Part shown: piece after piece, positions 1 to 9,703 of the stretch
How positions within the stretch are numbered: the first letter of the stretch is position 1
How the letters are laid out: every line of letters starts with the position of its first letter
Source of the DNA: Temnopleurus reevesii
Taxonomy: Eukaryota > Echinodermata > Echinoidea > Temnopleuroida > Temnopleuridae
Direction: 5' to 3'
Assembly (NCBI GenBank): GCA_036244855.1
Contig: BQKZ01002255.1
Coordinates: 50,094-74,011, forward strand
Length of the DNA: 23,918 nucleotides
Position numbers and translations under genes: made by a program
The notes under the pieces: model-generated
Told to the model about the DNA's origin: nothing
Seen by the model: only the letters and a program-made list of their open reading frames with translations
The model's database searches: none

Positions 1-13
1 CCCCCCCCCCCCC
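1..13. repeat. Poly-C run at window edge
   Basis: Thirteen C residues open the window and are followed by pyrimidine-rich sequence to about position 120. This is simple sequence with no coding sign. Confidence 0.9.
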
Positions 14-587
14 TTTTACCCCACCCACTTCTCCCAACCATCTTACATACCCCTTTCTCTTCATCTCTCCCTTTTTCTTTATATTATTCGCCCCAGAATC
101 TCTCTTGTGGCACATTTTTTCCCCTGAGATTACATTTTCATGAGTTTAATAAGCATAATTATTAATGTAATTGCCGAAGAAAATGGGGGACAGTGAACTT
201 TTGGGGAATGTCATAATCATGTTCAATTGACTTGCACAAATGACAAAAGAAAGCAACCCTTATAGCAAATTAAGAAACGAAAAGGAATACAGATATTAAC
301 TTTTTTTCACTTTTTTCTCCGACGCGTTGATTTGAAGTTACAAAATATTTCTTCTCTCACTGTTATCTAATACACGAATAATTCCAAACGCCAACTTAAA
401 GATCTATGGATATGTTCTAGATAGTAATTTAAACAATGACCATTTTCCACTTCTTGATTGAAATCATCAACATATAAATTGATTGCCCCAAAATGATGAC
501 CTGATTTTTATCAACTTATTTCATGTAAATGTATAATATGTTCTATATGAAGATGATCATGACGGATAATGATACACAACTGTTTGT
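14..587. other. AT-rich non-coding stretch, nothing recognised
   Basis: Pyrimidine-rich at first, then AT-rich with frequent stops in all frames. I see no gene, RNA gene or clear repeat copy elsewhere in the window. Confidence 0.6.
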
Positions 588-610
588 AAAAAAAAAAAAA
601 AAAAAAAAAA
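588..610. repeat. A23 homopolymer
   Basis: An uninterrupted run of 23 A residues. It could be a retroposon tail on the plus strand, but no recognisable retroposon body or target-site duplication flanks it, so I call only a homopolymer. Confidence 0.85.
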
Positions 611-757
611 TGTCCAACTTCTGGCGGAATTTGCATTTCCACCAAATATTGAACATATGAAAGTTATGTAAGATATGTTCAACTTTTTGCAATTTCACCT
701 CAGTTAGATATGTTACCCAGGTTAGGTATACTTTTGCCTAACTTTTTAAGAGTGTTC

Positions 758-1055
758 TGATGATGCTGGTGGCGGTGGTGGTAGTGCTGCTACTACTGAT
801 GATGATATGATGATGGTGATGTTTTGGTATCTTTATGGAGATGATGAAGATAGAGATAGATTTGGTATTGATGCTTATGATGGTAATGGTTTATGTGGTT
901 GTAATGACGATGGTGACGGCTACCACGACGATTATGATGACAAAAAATAGGGACACGATGTTAATGTAAAGGATTCACAGAAGTCGTGGAATCATGACCA
1001 TCATGAGTACAAGCCGAATAAGGGGGAAGAGAGTAAGAGTTTTTTAATAGGGCAT
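758..1055. repeat. Degenerate GAT/GGT-rich sequence upstream of the array
   Basis: Imperfect GAT, GGT and GCT triplets at 758-840 are followed by weak resemblance to the array core (a purine-rich GAATAAGGGGGAAGAGAG stretch near 1015). It may be a decayed outer unit of the array at 1056-3508; that relation is uncertain. Confidence 0.4.
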
Positions 1056-1136
1056 TATGATGATGATGATTAATGATGATTGATGATGAAGATGATGATG
1101 ATGGTGGTGATGATGATGGTTGGTGATGATGGTAAT

Positions 1137-1356
1137 GATGAAAAAGAACCCTAAGACGTAAAAAACAACAATGATGATGATGACGTCATGATGACGATAT
1201 GCGTTGAAAAATGATTGTGACTAAGAAGAAAAACAGAGACAATAACAATCAGAAGCATAAAGGAAGAGGAGAATGAGAAGGAGTTGGAGGATGATGACTG
1301 TATGAGATGCTGAGGAGACAAGTGACGAAAACCAGCAGAGAAAGTGGTCTACTCTA
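1137..1356 (+). repeat. Array core unit 1 (split on its right by transposon)
   Basis: The most diverged core, with an expanded ATGATGATGATGACGTCATG stretch and lacking the GGACCCC after GACAAGTG that the other units have. Its right end, CTACTCTA, is the insertion point of the 930 bp element. Confidence 0.85.
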
Positions 1357-1429
1357 CACACTAAGAAATTAGGGCACAACTTTGCATCCCTAAGGGTATA
1401 ATCCCATGTAACACCGGGTGAACCCTATG

Positions 1430-1551
1430 GGGTACAAGTTTGAACCCTAAATGTGAGGTGCAATTTTGTACCCCAACCAAGGGTACAAGTTTGTACCCTA
1501 TTGGAACACATTTGTACCCCAGGGATGCAAAATTGTACCATTAGGGTACAA
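1430..1551. repeat. Subterminal GGGTACAA octamer cluster, left
   Basis: GGGTACAA occurs at 1430, 1481 and 1544, and its complement TTGTACCC at 1466, 1491 and 1512. The pair at 1481-1498 forms the palindrome GGGTACAAGTTTGTACCC. Iterated subterminal motifs bind transposase in several DNA transposon families; that role here is inference. Confidence 0.75.
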
Positions 1552-1634
1552 AATGAGATCTTTGGCGTTTGGCAAAAAACGGAAAAGAAAGGATGTAGTT
1601 TAGAGGCGTGTATCATTCAATTCTGAATATTTAC

Positions 1635-1893
1635 GCCAGAAGCAGAAGAGAGAAAGAGGGTCGCCATCTTAACGTCTCCACCCGAAAGACGGTATGCGAC
1701 CTGGTTTCGAACCCACAGGCAGGAACGAACCCAAGTCTATATGACTGTCCCGAACAGATGGATTTCAGGCGCACGTCACGGCGCCTCAGTCAATATCGAC
1801 CCTCGATATCGACCCTCGATACCGACCCTCTTTGTTCGTGAAATAGTGCCACCCGATTGGTCAGCCACTGTCGCCTCGCTCGCTCGCCATTGG
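1635..1893 (-). promoter_or_regulatory. Promoter-like module inside the transposon, minus strand
   Basis: Read on the minus strand, two CCAAT boxes (complement ATTGG at 1889-1893 and 1856-1860) are followed by a CRE-like TGACGTG (1772-1778) and then AAGATGGCGACC, a YY1-like motif overlapping a possible ATG (1667-1665) in fair initiation context. That frame reads eleven codons (M-A-T-L-F-L-S-S-A-S-G) to a donor-like GTAAAT starting at 1634. Between the CCAAT boxes and the ATG lie three ~14 bp repeats of TCGACCCTCGATA (about 1795-1835). Motif order resembles a TATA-less housekeeping promoter with a first exon, but each motif is short and chance occurrence is possible. Confidence 0.3.
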
Positions 1894-2132
1894 TTAAGAC
1901 GTGTTCCTTTTCTAGTCTGCTATTTATAAACTTTATTCAAAACATCGATGTATTATTGGGTTTTTTTCTTCCGAATCTTGTAAGGATCAACGGAATAAAA
2001 AACATAGTGATAAATTAAATATATTACGTATGAAATAGAGTTCCTACAGGTAAAATAAGAACAAAATCAGCATTCATTTCCGATCACGTATAGAGAGTGG
2101 GGTCTGCATTCTGCACTAGTTTCAAATCGGGA

Positions 2133-2150
2133 GGGTACAACGTTGTACCC
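2133..2150. repeat. Subterminal GGGTACAA palindrome, right
   Basis: GGGTACAACGTTGTACCC is a perfect 18 bp palindrome. It matches the octamers of the left subterminal region and lies about 135 bp inside the right end of the same element. Confidence 0.8.
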
Positions 2151-2299
2151 TTCATACCAGCTTTCATCATATGGGATTAATGTTGAACCTCATAGGGTAT
2201 AATGAGGATGCCGGCGGGATGCCGGGGTTCAAATTAGTGACTTTGCGTGATTTTGGACCCTAACTGTACCCTAATTTCTTAGTGTGTATGATGAAGATT

Positions 2300-2349
<50 letters not shown>

Positions 2350-2509
2350 AATGATGATGGAGATGATGATGATGATGATGATGATGATGATACTGAAGAT
2401 GATGATGATGATGATGAAGATGATGATGATGAAGATGATGATGATGATGATGAAGATGATGATGATGAAGATGATGATGATGATGATGATGAAGATGATG
2501 ATGATGGAT

Positions 2510-2716
2510 GATGAAAAAGAATATCAGACGTATATAGAAGATAACACTTGTAATGACGATATGATTGTGACTAAGAAGAAGAACAGAGACAATAACGATT
2601 ATGAGCATAAAGGACGAGGAGAATGAGAAGGAGTTGGAGGATGATGACGGTATGAGATGCCGAGGAGACAAGTGGACCCCTGGGTGACCAAAACCAGCAA
2701 AGAAAGTGGCCTACTC
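2510..2716 (+). repeat. Array core unit 2
   Basis: Conserved core with GACTAAGAAGAAGAACAGAG and GGACCCCTGGGTGACC. It is preceded by a long, nearly pure GAT/GAA tract (2289-2509). Confidence 0.9.
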
Positions 2717-2730
2717 CATGATAATGAAGA

Positions 2731-2764
<34 letters not shown>

Positions 2765-2882
2765 GGTGGTGGTGGTGATGATGATGAGGATGATGATGGA
2801 GATGATGCTGATGATGGTGAAGATGATGATGATGATGCTGAAGATAATGATGATGATGGTGGTGGTGGTGATGATGATGGGT

Positions 2883-3079
2883 GATGAAAAAGAACATGAG
2901 ACGTAGAATATAACAATGGTGATGACGACAATGACTAAGAAGAAGAACAGAGACAATAACAAGAAGTATAAAGGACGAGGAGAATGAGAAGGAGTTGGAG
3001 GATGATGACGGTATGAGATGCTGAGGAGACAAGTGGACCCCTAAATGGCGAAAACCAGCAAATAAAGTGGTCTACTCTA
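2883..3079 (+). repeat. Array core unit 3, with intact transposon target site
   Basis: A core copy lacking about 7 bp before GACTAAGAAG. Its right boundary TCTACTCTATGATGAAGAAG is uninterrupted and corresponds to the site occupied by the 930 bp element in unit 1. Confidence 0.9.
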
Positions 3080-3234
3080 TGATGAAGAAGATTATGTTGT
3101 TGTTGATGGTGATGATGGTGATGATGATGATGATGATGATGATAATGATGATGATGGTGATGCTGATGATGGTGAGGATGATGATGATGAGAAGGAGAAA
3201 GATGATGATGGTGGTGGTGGTGAGGATGATGATA

Positions 3235-3268
<34 letters not shown>

Positions 3269-3300
3269 CGCTGATGATGATGATGATGATGATGATGGGC

Positions 3301-3508
3301 GATGAAAAAGAACATCAGGCGTAGGAGATAACAATGGTGATGACGACAAGATTGTGACTAAGAAAAAGAAGAACAGAGACAATATCAATAAGAAGCATAA
3401 ATGACGAGTAGAATAAGAAGGAGTTGGAGGATGATGACGGTATGGGATGCTCAGGAGACAAGTGGACCCCTAAGTGACCAAAACCAGCAAAGAAAGTGGT
3501 CGACTCCA
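3301..3508 (+). repeat. Array core unit 4 (last unit)
   Basis: A core copy with a small AAGAAA insertion near 3360. After CGACTCCA the array stops and unrelated purine-rich sequence begins. Confidence 0.9.
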
Positions 3509-4135
3509 GGGGGACTTATAGAGGTTATACAAAGGTACTTGGGAGGGATTATTAGCGGCGAATCGATGAGTGTGTAAACTTGTACAAGAAGGAGGAGGAT
3601 GAGGGGTACAATAAGAGAGAAAGAAGAGAAGATAGAGCGAGATGGAGGTGGAGAGTTTGTGTGAGGAAGTGCGATGCTTTAGCAGGCGTAACGGGGCTCC
3701 TTTGGGCATTGGTGCAAGAGACTGTTCGGCTTCTCGAGCTGGCAGCGAGCGTGAAAAAGAATCTGCTCATCACGTTTCGTGTCGATGCACATCGGAGAGA
3801 GTGAAGTGGGGTCGCTGAGGGACCTGCTTTGCTGCTGCTTTTCAGTTTTTGTTTTCCTTTTTCTTTTCTCATTTCTCATTTTTTGGGGGAAGGTTTAACC
3901 ATCATTCTCATCTTTTCTACCGAGCCTCAAGTATGTGTTGAACATGGGGTGATGGTGTATAAGGCCTATCCAAAAAAACGCCCAAGATCTTTCACTAAAA
4001 CCGTTGATATGGACGCGTCACGGCGCCGCGGGGTTCGTTTCTCTTACGTAAAGGAAGTTGGTTTAGAATAACTTAAAAACTGTCTCCCTTCTATTAATTT
4101 TCTTTGTCCTGCTTACCCGTCTCTTTACTTCTCTC
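3509..4135. other. Purine-rich then mixed sequence, no recognised gene
   Basis: 3580-3804 is open on the plus strand for 74 codons and is richer in GC than its surroundings, but the product resembles nothing I know, half of it is low-complexity Lys/Arg/Glu, and the opposite strand is also open. TTTGCTGCTGCTTTTCAG near 3828-3845 looks like a splice acceptor without a convincing exon behind it. I do not call a gene. Confidence 0.4.
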
Positions 4136-4200
4136 TCACACATGCAGACACACACATGCACACACACATATATTTAACACACATACACACACACACATAT
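4136..4200. repeat. (CA)n microsatellite, imperfect
   Basis: Imperfect CA repeats broken by TGCAGA, TG and TATATTTAA. Confidence 0.85.
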
Positions 4201-4388
4201 GGGCGTAACAGGGTACACTTATTTTATTACTCTCCCTTTTCTCCCTTTTTTTTTGCCCATTCCTCATCTCCTAATTTCCATCTCTCTCTTTCTCTATCTC
4301 TCCCTTTTTTGTTTCTCAATGTTTGACTGATCTTGACAGTTTCATGACATCTTATTGCACATACCTCTCTATCGATCATCTTTTTTTT

Positions 4389-4420
4389 GTGTGTGTGTCT
4401 CTCTCTCTCTCTCTCTCTCC
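4389..4420. repeat. (GT)n(CT)n microsatellite
   Basis: A short GT run passes directly into about eleven CT units. It sits in a pyrimidine-rich stretch that extends to about 4650 with several TCTC and TATC runs. Confidence 0.85.
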
Positions 4421-5704
4421 CTTTCTCTATCTTTCTTTCTCTCTTTTATTTTTAACGTGCACTGTTGAACCTATTGACATGATTGAAGTCTATTAAAAGC
4501 GACATAATTTACATTCATTTCCTCTCTTTCCCGCCCACCCCCACTCTCTCCCTCTCTTTTCCATATCCACTATCTCCCTTTCGTTCTGTTTATATTTCTC
4601 CCCTTCTATCTAACCTTTTCTCTCCCTATCTATCTATCTACGTACAAATTCATTATGTTAAAGCTATGATGTGTTGTGATTTTTCAAGTTTGTGAATATT
4701 TGCATTTAATCTTGTCCGTGTTGTTGTAAATATAGTACATTGAAAGTGGAAAATAGATTCAAATCCAAATAGAAAATTGAACTCACCGTATCTCCCTATC
4801 AAAGTATTACATAAACTTACATGCAAACATTGTTAGAAACGCCCATGTAACTGCAAAAGAAGAAAGCTGTGTGGAAACACATTTTTTGTCAAATACCAAT
4901 ACACTTTAACGCATCTGTACCTTACCGCGATTCCCAAGCCGGGAGTTTGCTAAAGCTTTTTTACTTTTTGAAGTCTCGATATGTCAACCTATCACGAACC
5001 CATCAATGTATCATTTCCATCAAAATTACACAAGTATTAACAAGAGGAAAAAATAACACCTAAAAAGGTAAGCGCAGGACAGAATCAAGATTGTAACTTC
5101 GACAAGAATTGCACGGCTGCACAGAGAGAAAAACCAAGGGGGAGTGTATGCTTGGGTTGGAAAAAAGTGGAAGAAAAGATTTTGACAAGATTACGTGGTT
5201 AAAATCATTATCGATGGTGTGAAAAAAGTGTGATGGAAGCACGCGGGGGATTTGCTCGCGAAGAAATTAGCGAAAATTTGGCGTTATTTTTACCCAATAT
5301 TCTACCTTACGCTTTATTTATTTCTCTGCGTCTTGTATTTTCTTAGCAGGGGGAACTTAATCCATTAGGGGGGACCTTCGGGACTGCTCCGGCGAGCCGC
5401 GGAGGAGGAACTCCGTCTATTTATCTTTTCTTCCTTTGGTTCTAGGTTAGAGAGAGAAAAGCAAATCCCTACCGGGCCCGCGCCAGGGCTGAGATAAACG
5501 TAAAAAAGAAGAACGGGTAAAAGCTTATAGTTTTAATTCACTCGCTGAAATGAATTTAGGATCAATTTAATGTCAACAGCCATGCGCGGGATATGTTAAC
5601 GAAATCCGCGGGGGTTTCGATCAAATTCTGTTAGAATGTGGAGATGCGAGAGAGGGGTAATTGTCAGGTCGGGTTTGTTCGGGTTTCTGGATGAGCGAAC
5701 TACG
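4421..5704. other. Mostly featureless sequence with a small GC-rich patch
   Basis: CT-rich to ~4650, then AT-rich without a supportable frame. A GC-richer patch at 5341-5490 includes an acceptor-like TTTTCTTAGCAG and several CCGG/GCCGCGG stretches, but gives no conserved reading frame or RNA fold that I can name. Confidence 0.5.
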
Positions 5705-5815
5705 TGAGAAGGAGTGACGACGAAGATTACTTTTGACGGTTCGACGACGCGTGATATGGCCGTCGGTACGGATGACGAAACCTCGTCGAGTCGCCGTCGT
5801 CACATGGCTCAGTCA
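5705..5815. repeat. ~110 bp dispersed repeat, copy 1 (GTGACGACG ends)
   Basis: Nearly identical to 6378-6486. Over the first ~95 bp the copies differ by one substitution and one 2 bp indel (GTGATATGGCC versus GTGATGGCC). Within it, GTGACGACG near the left and its complement CGTCGTCAC near the right form a 9 bp perfect inverted repeat enclosing ~90 bp. It is CpG-rich (many CGACG, CGTCG) inside AT-rich DNA. A small non-autonomous DNA element is the likeliest explanation. Confidence 0.7.
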
Positions 5816-6251
5816 CACATAAGGCCCCTACCCCCCTCCCCCCCCAAAAAAACACACAAAATATTTGGAGGCCCTCCACTGACCGACCCATTCTCCATTT
5901 CACCAATTTTCTCATGAATTGTTTTAATTGTGTCCGAAAAAAATTCTGACCGACCGCCGTTTTTTTTTCCTTCAAATATGGCATTGAAGGACATCCAAAC
6001 ATTCTTATTTGTTTTATTGAAAATGTCAATTAATTGGTTTCTTACTTCAGTCTTCTACGCTGACTTTACGATCCGAGGAATTAATACATAATAATAAGGA
6101 ATTTTGTTATATCCCATCTCTTTGATATACCGAGTTTGCTCTATGATTCAGAAAAAAGAATAGACGTTTCATCAAATTCACACCTATGATCTTTTTTTTT
6201 CTATCTTTATTTTATGAATATTGTATATTGTGTATATAGATATTGCATTGA

Positions 6252-6257
<6 letters not shown>
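5816..6257. other. AT-rich spacer with C-run/A-run
   Basis: A C-rich then A-rich run lies at 5828-5852. The stretch 6015-6160 loosely resembles 7540-7650 (shared ATTGAAAATGTCAAT, AGGAATTAAT and CTATGATTCAGAAA), probably an old dispersed repeat. No gene is seen. Confidence 0.5.

Positions 6258-6324
<67 letters not shown>
6258..6324. repeat. (AT)n microsatellite
   Basis: About 33 AT units in a row, a self-complementary tract able to extrude as a cruciform. Confidence 0.95.
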
Positions 6325-6328
<4 letters not shown>

Positions 6329-6377
6329 ATACGCTCTGTTTCTGCATCTGCGTCCTTTCACTATAATCTATTTATTC

Positions 6378-6486
6378 TGAGAAGGAGTGACGACGAAGAT
6401 TACTTTTGACGGTTCGACGACGCGTGATGGCCGTCGGTACGGATGACGAAACCTCGTCGATTCGCCGTCGTCACAGGGCTCGGTCG
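6378..6486. repeat. ~110 bp dispersed repeat, copy 2
   Basis: Same orientation and same inverted ends as the copy at 5705-5815. It starts at TGAGAAGGAGTGACGACG, about 55 bp after the AT microsatellite. The copies diverge quickly outside the shared segment, which argues for a discrete mobile unit over a larger duplication. Confidence 0.7.
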
Positions 6487-8567
6487 CATATTTGCTTTTA
6501 CAACCAACATACGCTTATCATTGATAGGCGATAAATACTACTGAAAGATTAAGTTACGGATTACTTTTAATTGTTTAAATTGACTATGGGCTTGTTTTTC
6601 AATTTTATTGGAGCGAATGACATCATGCGACAAATGAAACCACTCATGTGTGAAAGTGATTACAAGGTGTTTGATATCATACATGATGGTTGAATTTTTG
6701 GTATTTCCAGCATTGTGAAACAAAATTTAGCTTTTTAACATACATTTGATAGTGATCCCTAAGGTTTTTTTTTGCGTAGTGTATGTTCAAATTGATGACA
6801 GTTTCTTGCAAGCGAACTTAGTTAATATTCCTTAAAGCCATTCGTAGAAATCGAACTCCAATATTAATTGAATTCCAGTTTGTATACATTAGGCCTACTT
6901 GTTGCTATATCAGGAAAGTCTCGGGGCATCTCTCGAGTAGTTTTCGACAACCTTTGTTCAGAAGGTCGTTTACGATTTGCATCTTTTAGTAGACCCGCCA
7001 CTTGAATTTATCTAACGCTCCATGTGCACAGAAATACACGAGGAACACACTCGACTGACGCTAGATCCGTTCGGCTTTTGTTCGACATACGCATATGCGA
7101 GCGTTAACCAAATGTGAATCCTGCGAAGATGTGCCATCAAATTCTCTCATATTTTTGCTATGACTTTAGACTTCACGCACGCTGCTTCCCACCAACTGAA
7201 ATACATTTGATAAATTACAAATGTATAATCATTAATGAAACTGTGACTTTGAGAGAATTATCACGATAATTGTTAAATAAGCCCAGAATTAATACTCGAT
7301 TGAATCGTATTGTGTAAACTAAGTGAAGCGAAATGTTCGGGACCATAACAAATACCTTGTTATGACAGAAATCTTGTTTTAGAAGCGTTGTAAGATAATC
7401 AGTTATAAAGAAGCGGGAGCGGGTTTTAACAATTTAACGGATTGAAGTCAGGGACCAACCCAAAAATGGATTGAAAATGGATTAAAATCTCAATCGAGTA
7501 TTACAGATAAATCATTCGATTGCAATCTGATACATTGAAAATGTCAATCCAAGGAATTAATATCTATTCCTAGAAATAAGGAAGGATATTTATCAGGAAT
7601 TTCTATTAATCATCTCATAAAACGAGTTTACTATGATTCAGAAATCCGATCGTAAATGTGATTTGATGTTGGTTGAATACAAGCCAGCAAAATATACAAT
7701 TATTTCAAATTTCATTACGCATGCTCTTATATCCAAGTATTACCCTCATTATAGCTTTGCGACTTGGTTTTGTGCTGTTGCTTGAATTAGCAATCTTTAG
7801 ATCTAAGAATATAAGAATACATTTGTTGATCGTAATTTTTTTAAATAGTTTTTCACTCGTTTTCTTCAGCAAAAAACCTGCTTAAATGTAATTTTACTCT
7901 AATTAATGAAATCCTGTATAATTATATGAAAGCAAAATTGTGCTTCAACGACCGTCAAAATTTTTCATTCGTTGCCGCACATACTTCATCTGTTAGATAG
8001 AAAGTACGCCACCTTCTGGTACTTCGTTGAGTTCAAGTTGATACACAAGATATTGTACACAATTATCAGGAACATGTTTATTCGAAACTTTCCCTCTCCA
8101 AATTCCCTGGCAAGCCTTTGCCAAAAGAGCGGTCGTAACTGATACGTATTTTTCTTCTATTTACCCTTCTACAAGACATGACAGGTCTCCTTCATCAAAC
8201 ATAAAGCAAATATATTATTTACATAATTTGTTTACATTTGAGAACAAAATGTTTTCAATAACAAAAACACAATTCTGAAAACAATTTCAACCATGAAGCA
8301 AGTCAAATATGATTATTTCCGAAACAAACGCATATTTCTCATATGAATGGTTTAAAAGCAGATGGAATACAAATTATTGCGATTGTTTTGCGATTATTTT
8401 AATCAAAGAATACGGTAGTTCAAAAGATTTTAAATCTTCGAACAACCTGTATAGTAATCTAAAGTCTTCATCTGTGATTAGAATTAATTATATTTCCATA
8501 AGCAAATAATGATTATAATGTGTTTTTGTTTCTTGTAATGTTTAAAATATGAGTGGATAATATGTAT
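6487..8567. other. ~2 kb AT-rich non-coding stretch
   Basis: All frames are interrupted often and the longest openings (near 7673-7885 and 8309-8509) are AT-rich without recognisable motifs. One perfect 9 bp hairpin, ATACATTTG/CAAATGTAT with an 8 nt loop, lies at 7201-7226. I see no gene. Confidence 0.5.
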
Positions 8568-8583
8568 TTTTCTCTGTCCTCAG

Positions 8584-8693
8584 TAGATTTTACGATTTTA
8601 TTATTTTATTTAATGAAAAACTCTGTAACTTCATGCGTTAGCAAAGAAGATGATATGACGCTCGAAGCAGAGGTTGAAAATTCACCAGAATAA
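8584..8693 (+). CDS. Weak candidate 3'-terminal exon of unknown gene
   Basis: A strong acceptor-like tract, TTTTTCTCTGTCCTCAG, ends at 8583. From there a phase with two leading bases reads 35 codons to a TAA at 8691-8693. The first part is hydrophobic (D-F-T-I-L-L-F-Y-L) and the end is acidic (K-E-D-D-M-T-L-E-A-E-V-E-N-S-P-E). The acidic half has codon use less AT-skewed than the flanks. No upstream exon, conserved domain or clear AATAAA signal was found, and the length is short enough for chance, so this is only a lead. Confidence 0.15.
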
Positions 8694-9330
8694 TCTAAAT
8701 GTTTGAAAATGATTGTGTAAAAGGTCAAATTAATCGTTGTACTAGAAAGTTAACCAACATCGAAAATTCAACATGTAATTTTTCTTTTATTTAATCTGAT
8801 CGACAAATCACTTTTCCTTCATTATAAATCCCAAAAGATTTCCTATTCAATATTCCGCCAATATTGCCTAAATACTTCATCAACGAAATTAATGAATTAA
8901 AAATAGCATTCAAAAAAAGAAAAGGCAAATCTTGATATAAAAGACCATTTCAATCCAAAAATATGTTTGCTTTCCTAATGGATTTCTCCTTAGAAATTCT
9001 TATACTTAGAAATCGGTGTTCAATATGGCTATGGACTGCAGCTATATTCCCGCGAGACAAGTGCTTCTAGCTTGTGCCTCTTAAAGTTCCCGTTTAGGGG
9101 TTTTTAAATGACGTAGTCCCGCAGGGCAAAATCAATTTCATCCAAAAATATTGATTTGAAGAAATATGTTTTTTTTAATTCCTTTAGAATTTCAAGGGGT
9201 AAGAACCAAACATCCATTAAGACTTCAATAAGACATTTCTGAATTCATGCACATAAATAAGTTAAATAAGTTAAAACGAGTATAAAGTGATTATGATAAT
9301 CGTATCCTAAATGATTAATTTTTATTTGTG
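8694..9330. other. AT-rich stretch, nothing recognised
   Basis: No frame, repeat copy or RNA gene could be supported here. Confidence 0.5.
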
Positions 9331-9361
9331 CCCCCCCCCCCCAAAAAAAAAAGGGGGGGGG
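9331..9361. repeat. C12-A10-G9 homopolymer hairpin
   Basis: Twelve C, ten A and nine G follow one another directly. The C and G runs can pair as a stem with the A run as loop, and both runs are also candidates for quadruplex or i-motif structures. Confidence 0.9.
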
Positions 9362-9471
9362 CTTGATTGTAACATAATGAGATGATACCCATATTTTACT
9401 TTATTTTCACTTTATTTTGAAAATGTTTCTGAAGATCTAAAAGTGTTAAGCCTTTCTTCTTTTTTTAAATC

Positions 9472-9600
9472 TCCCCCCCCCCCCACCCTCCATTTTTTAT
9501 CTCCTCTCCACCCCCCTCCCCCAAGATCTCTCTCTCTCTCTCTCTCTCTTTCCCTCTCTCTCTCCCCTCCCCTCTTTCTATTCTCCCATCTCTCTGTATC
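9472..9600. repeat. C-rich and (CT)n low-complexity tract
   Basis: A C-run near 9473, further C-rich patches, then (CT)n at 9527-9549 and degenerate TC repeats to about 9605. Confidence 0.85.
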
Positions 9601-9703
9601 TCTCTCTTATTTTCATCAGTGTGCACAATTAAGGAAGACAGAATTACAGATTAGCTAAGAATAGAGTGGTATATTTTGCCGAATTTTAAAGGTTTATCAT
9701 TAA

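Larger units (their letters stand above)
1357..2286. mobile_element. 930 bp non-autonomous DNA transposon, TA target duplication
   Basis: The ends are perfect 18 bp inverted repeats, CACACTAAGAAATTAGGG at 1357-1374 and its complement at 2269-2286. They are flanked by TA at 1355-1356 and 2287-2288. Array unit 3 shows the uninterrupted sequence CTACTCTATGATGAAG (around 3072-3087), so insertion into TA with duplication is directly visible. TA duplication is known for Tc1/mariner-type elements, and the size with no long frame fits a MITE-like non-autonomous derivative; the superfamily is inferred. Both subterminal regions carry repeated GGGTACAA / TTGTACCC octamers, and the interior is GC-richer unrelated sequence. 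No transposase was found. Confidence 0.85.
1056..3508. repeat. Four-unit compound satellite-like array (GAT tract plus ~200 bp core)
   Basis: Four conserved cores begin with GATGAAAAAGAA at 1137, 2510, 2883 and 3301. Each runs through shared landmarks GACTAAGAAGAA, AACAGAGACAATA, GAGTTGGAGGATGATGAC, GAGGAGACAAGTG, AAAACCAGCA and ends near CTACTCTA/CGACTCCA. Between cores lie 150-230 bp of GAT/GGT microsatellite. Unit spacing is 373 and 418 bp for the last two intervals; the first interval is 1373 bp because a 930 bp transposon sits in it. Variable microsatellite length explains the uneven period. The long poly-Asp, poly-Met and poly-His readings across the GAT tracts come from the triplet repeat and are not genes. 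Confidence 0.9.

Noticed and set aside
1703..1714. GGTTTCGAACCC, resembling a tRNA box B
   Set aside because: It has an extra T relative to the consensus on the plus strand and no box A at tRNA spacing on either strand; no cloverleaf can be drawn.
2279..3388. Long poly-His, poly-Met, poly-Asp and poly-Ser reading frames on both strands
   Set aside because: They are the translations of GAT/GGT triplet repeats in different frames; no start context, non-repetitive domain or codon bias supports a gene.
1056..3508. CRISPR-like regular repeats
   Set aside because: Units are ~370-440 bp with microsatellite spacers, unlike the short repeats and unique spacers of CRISPR, and the sequence is eukaryotic.
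3580..3804. 74-codon plus-strand frame
   Set aside because: The first half is Lys/Arg/Glu low complexity, the opposite strand is also open, and nothing in the second half resembles a known family.
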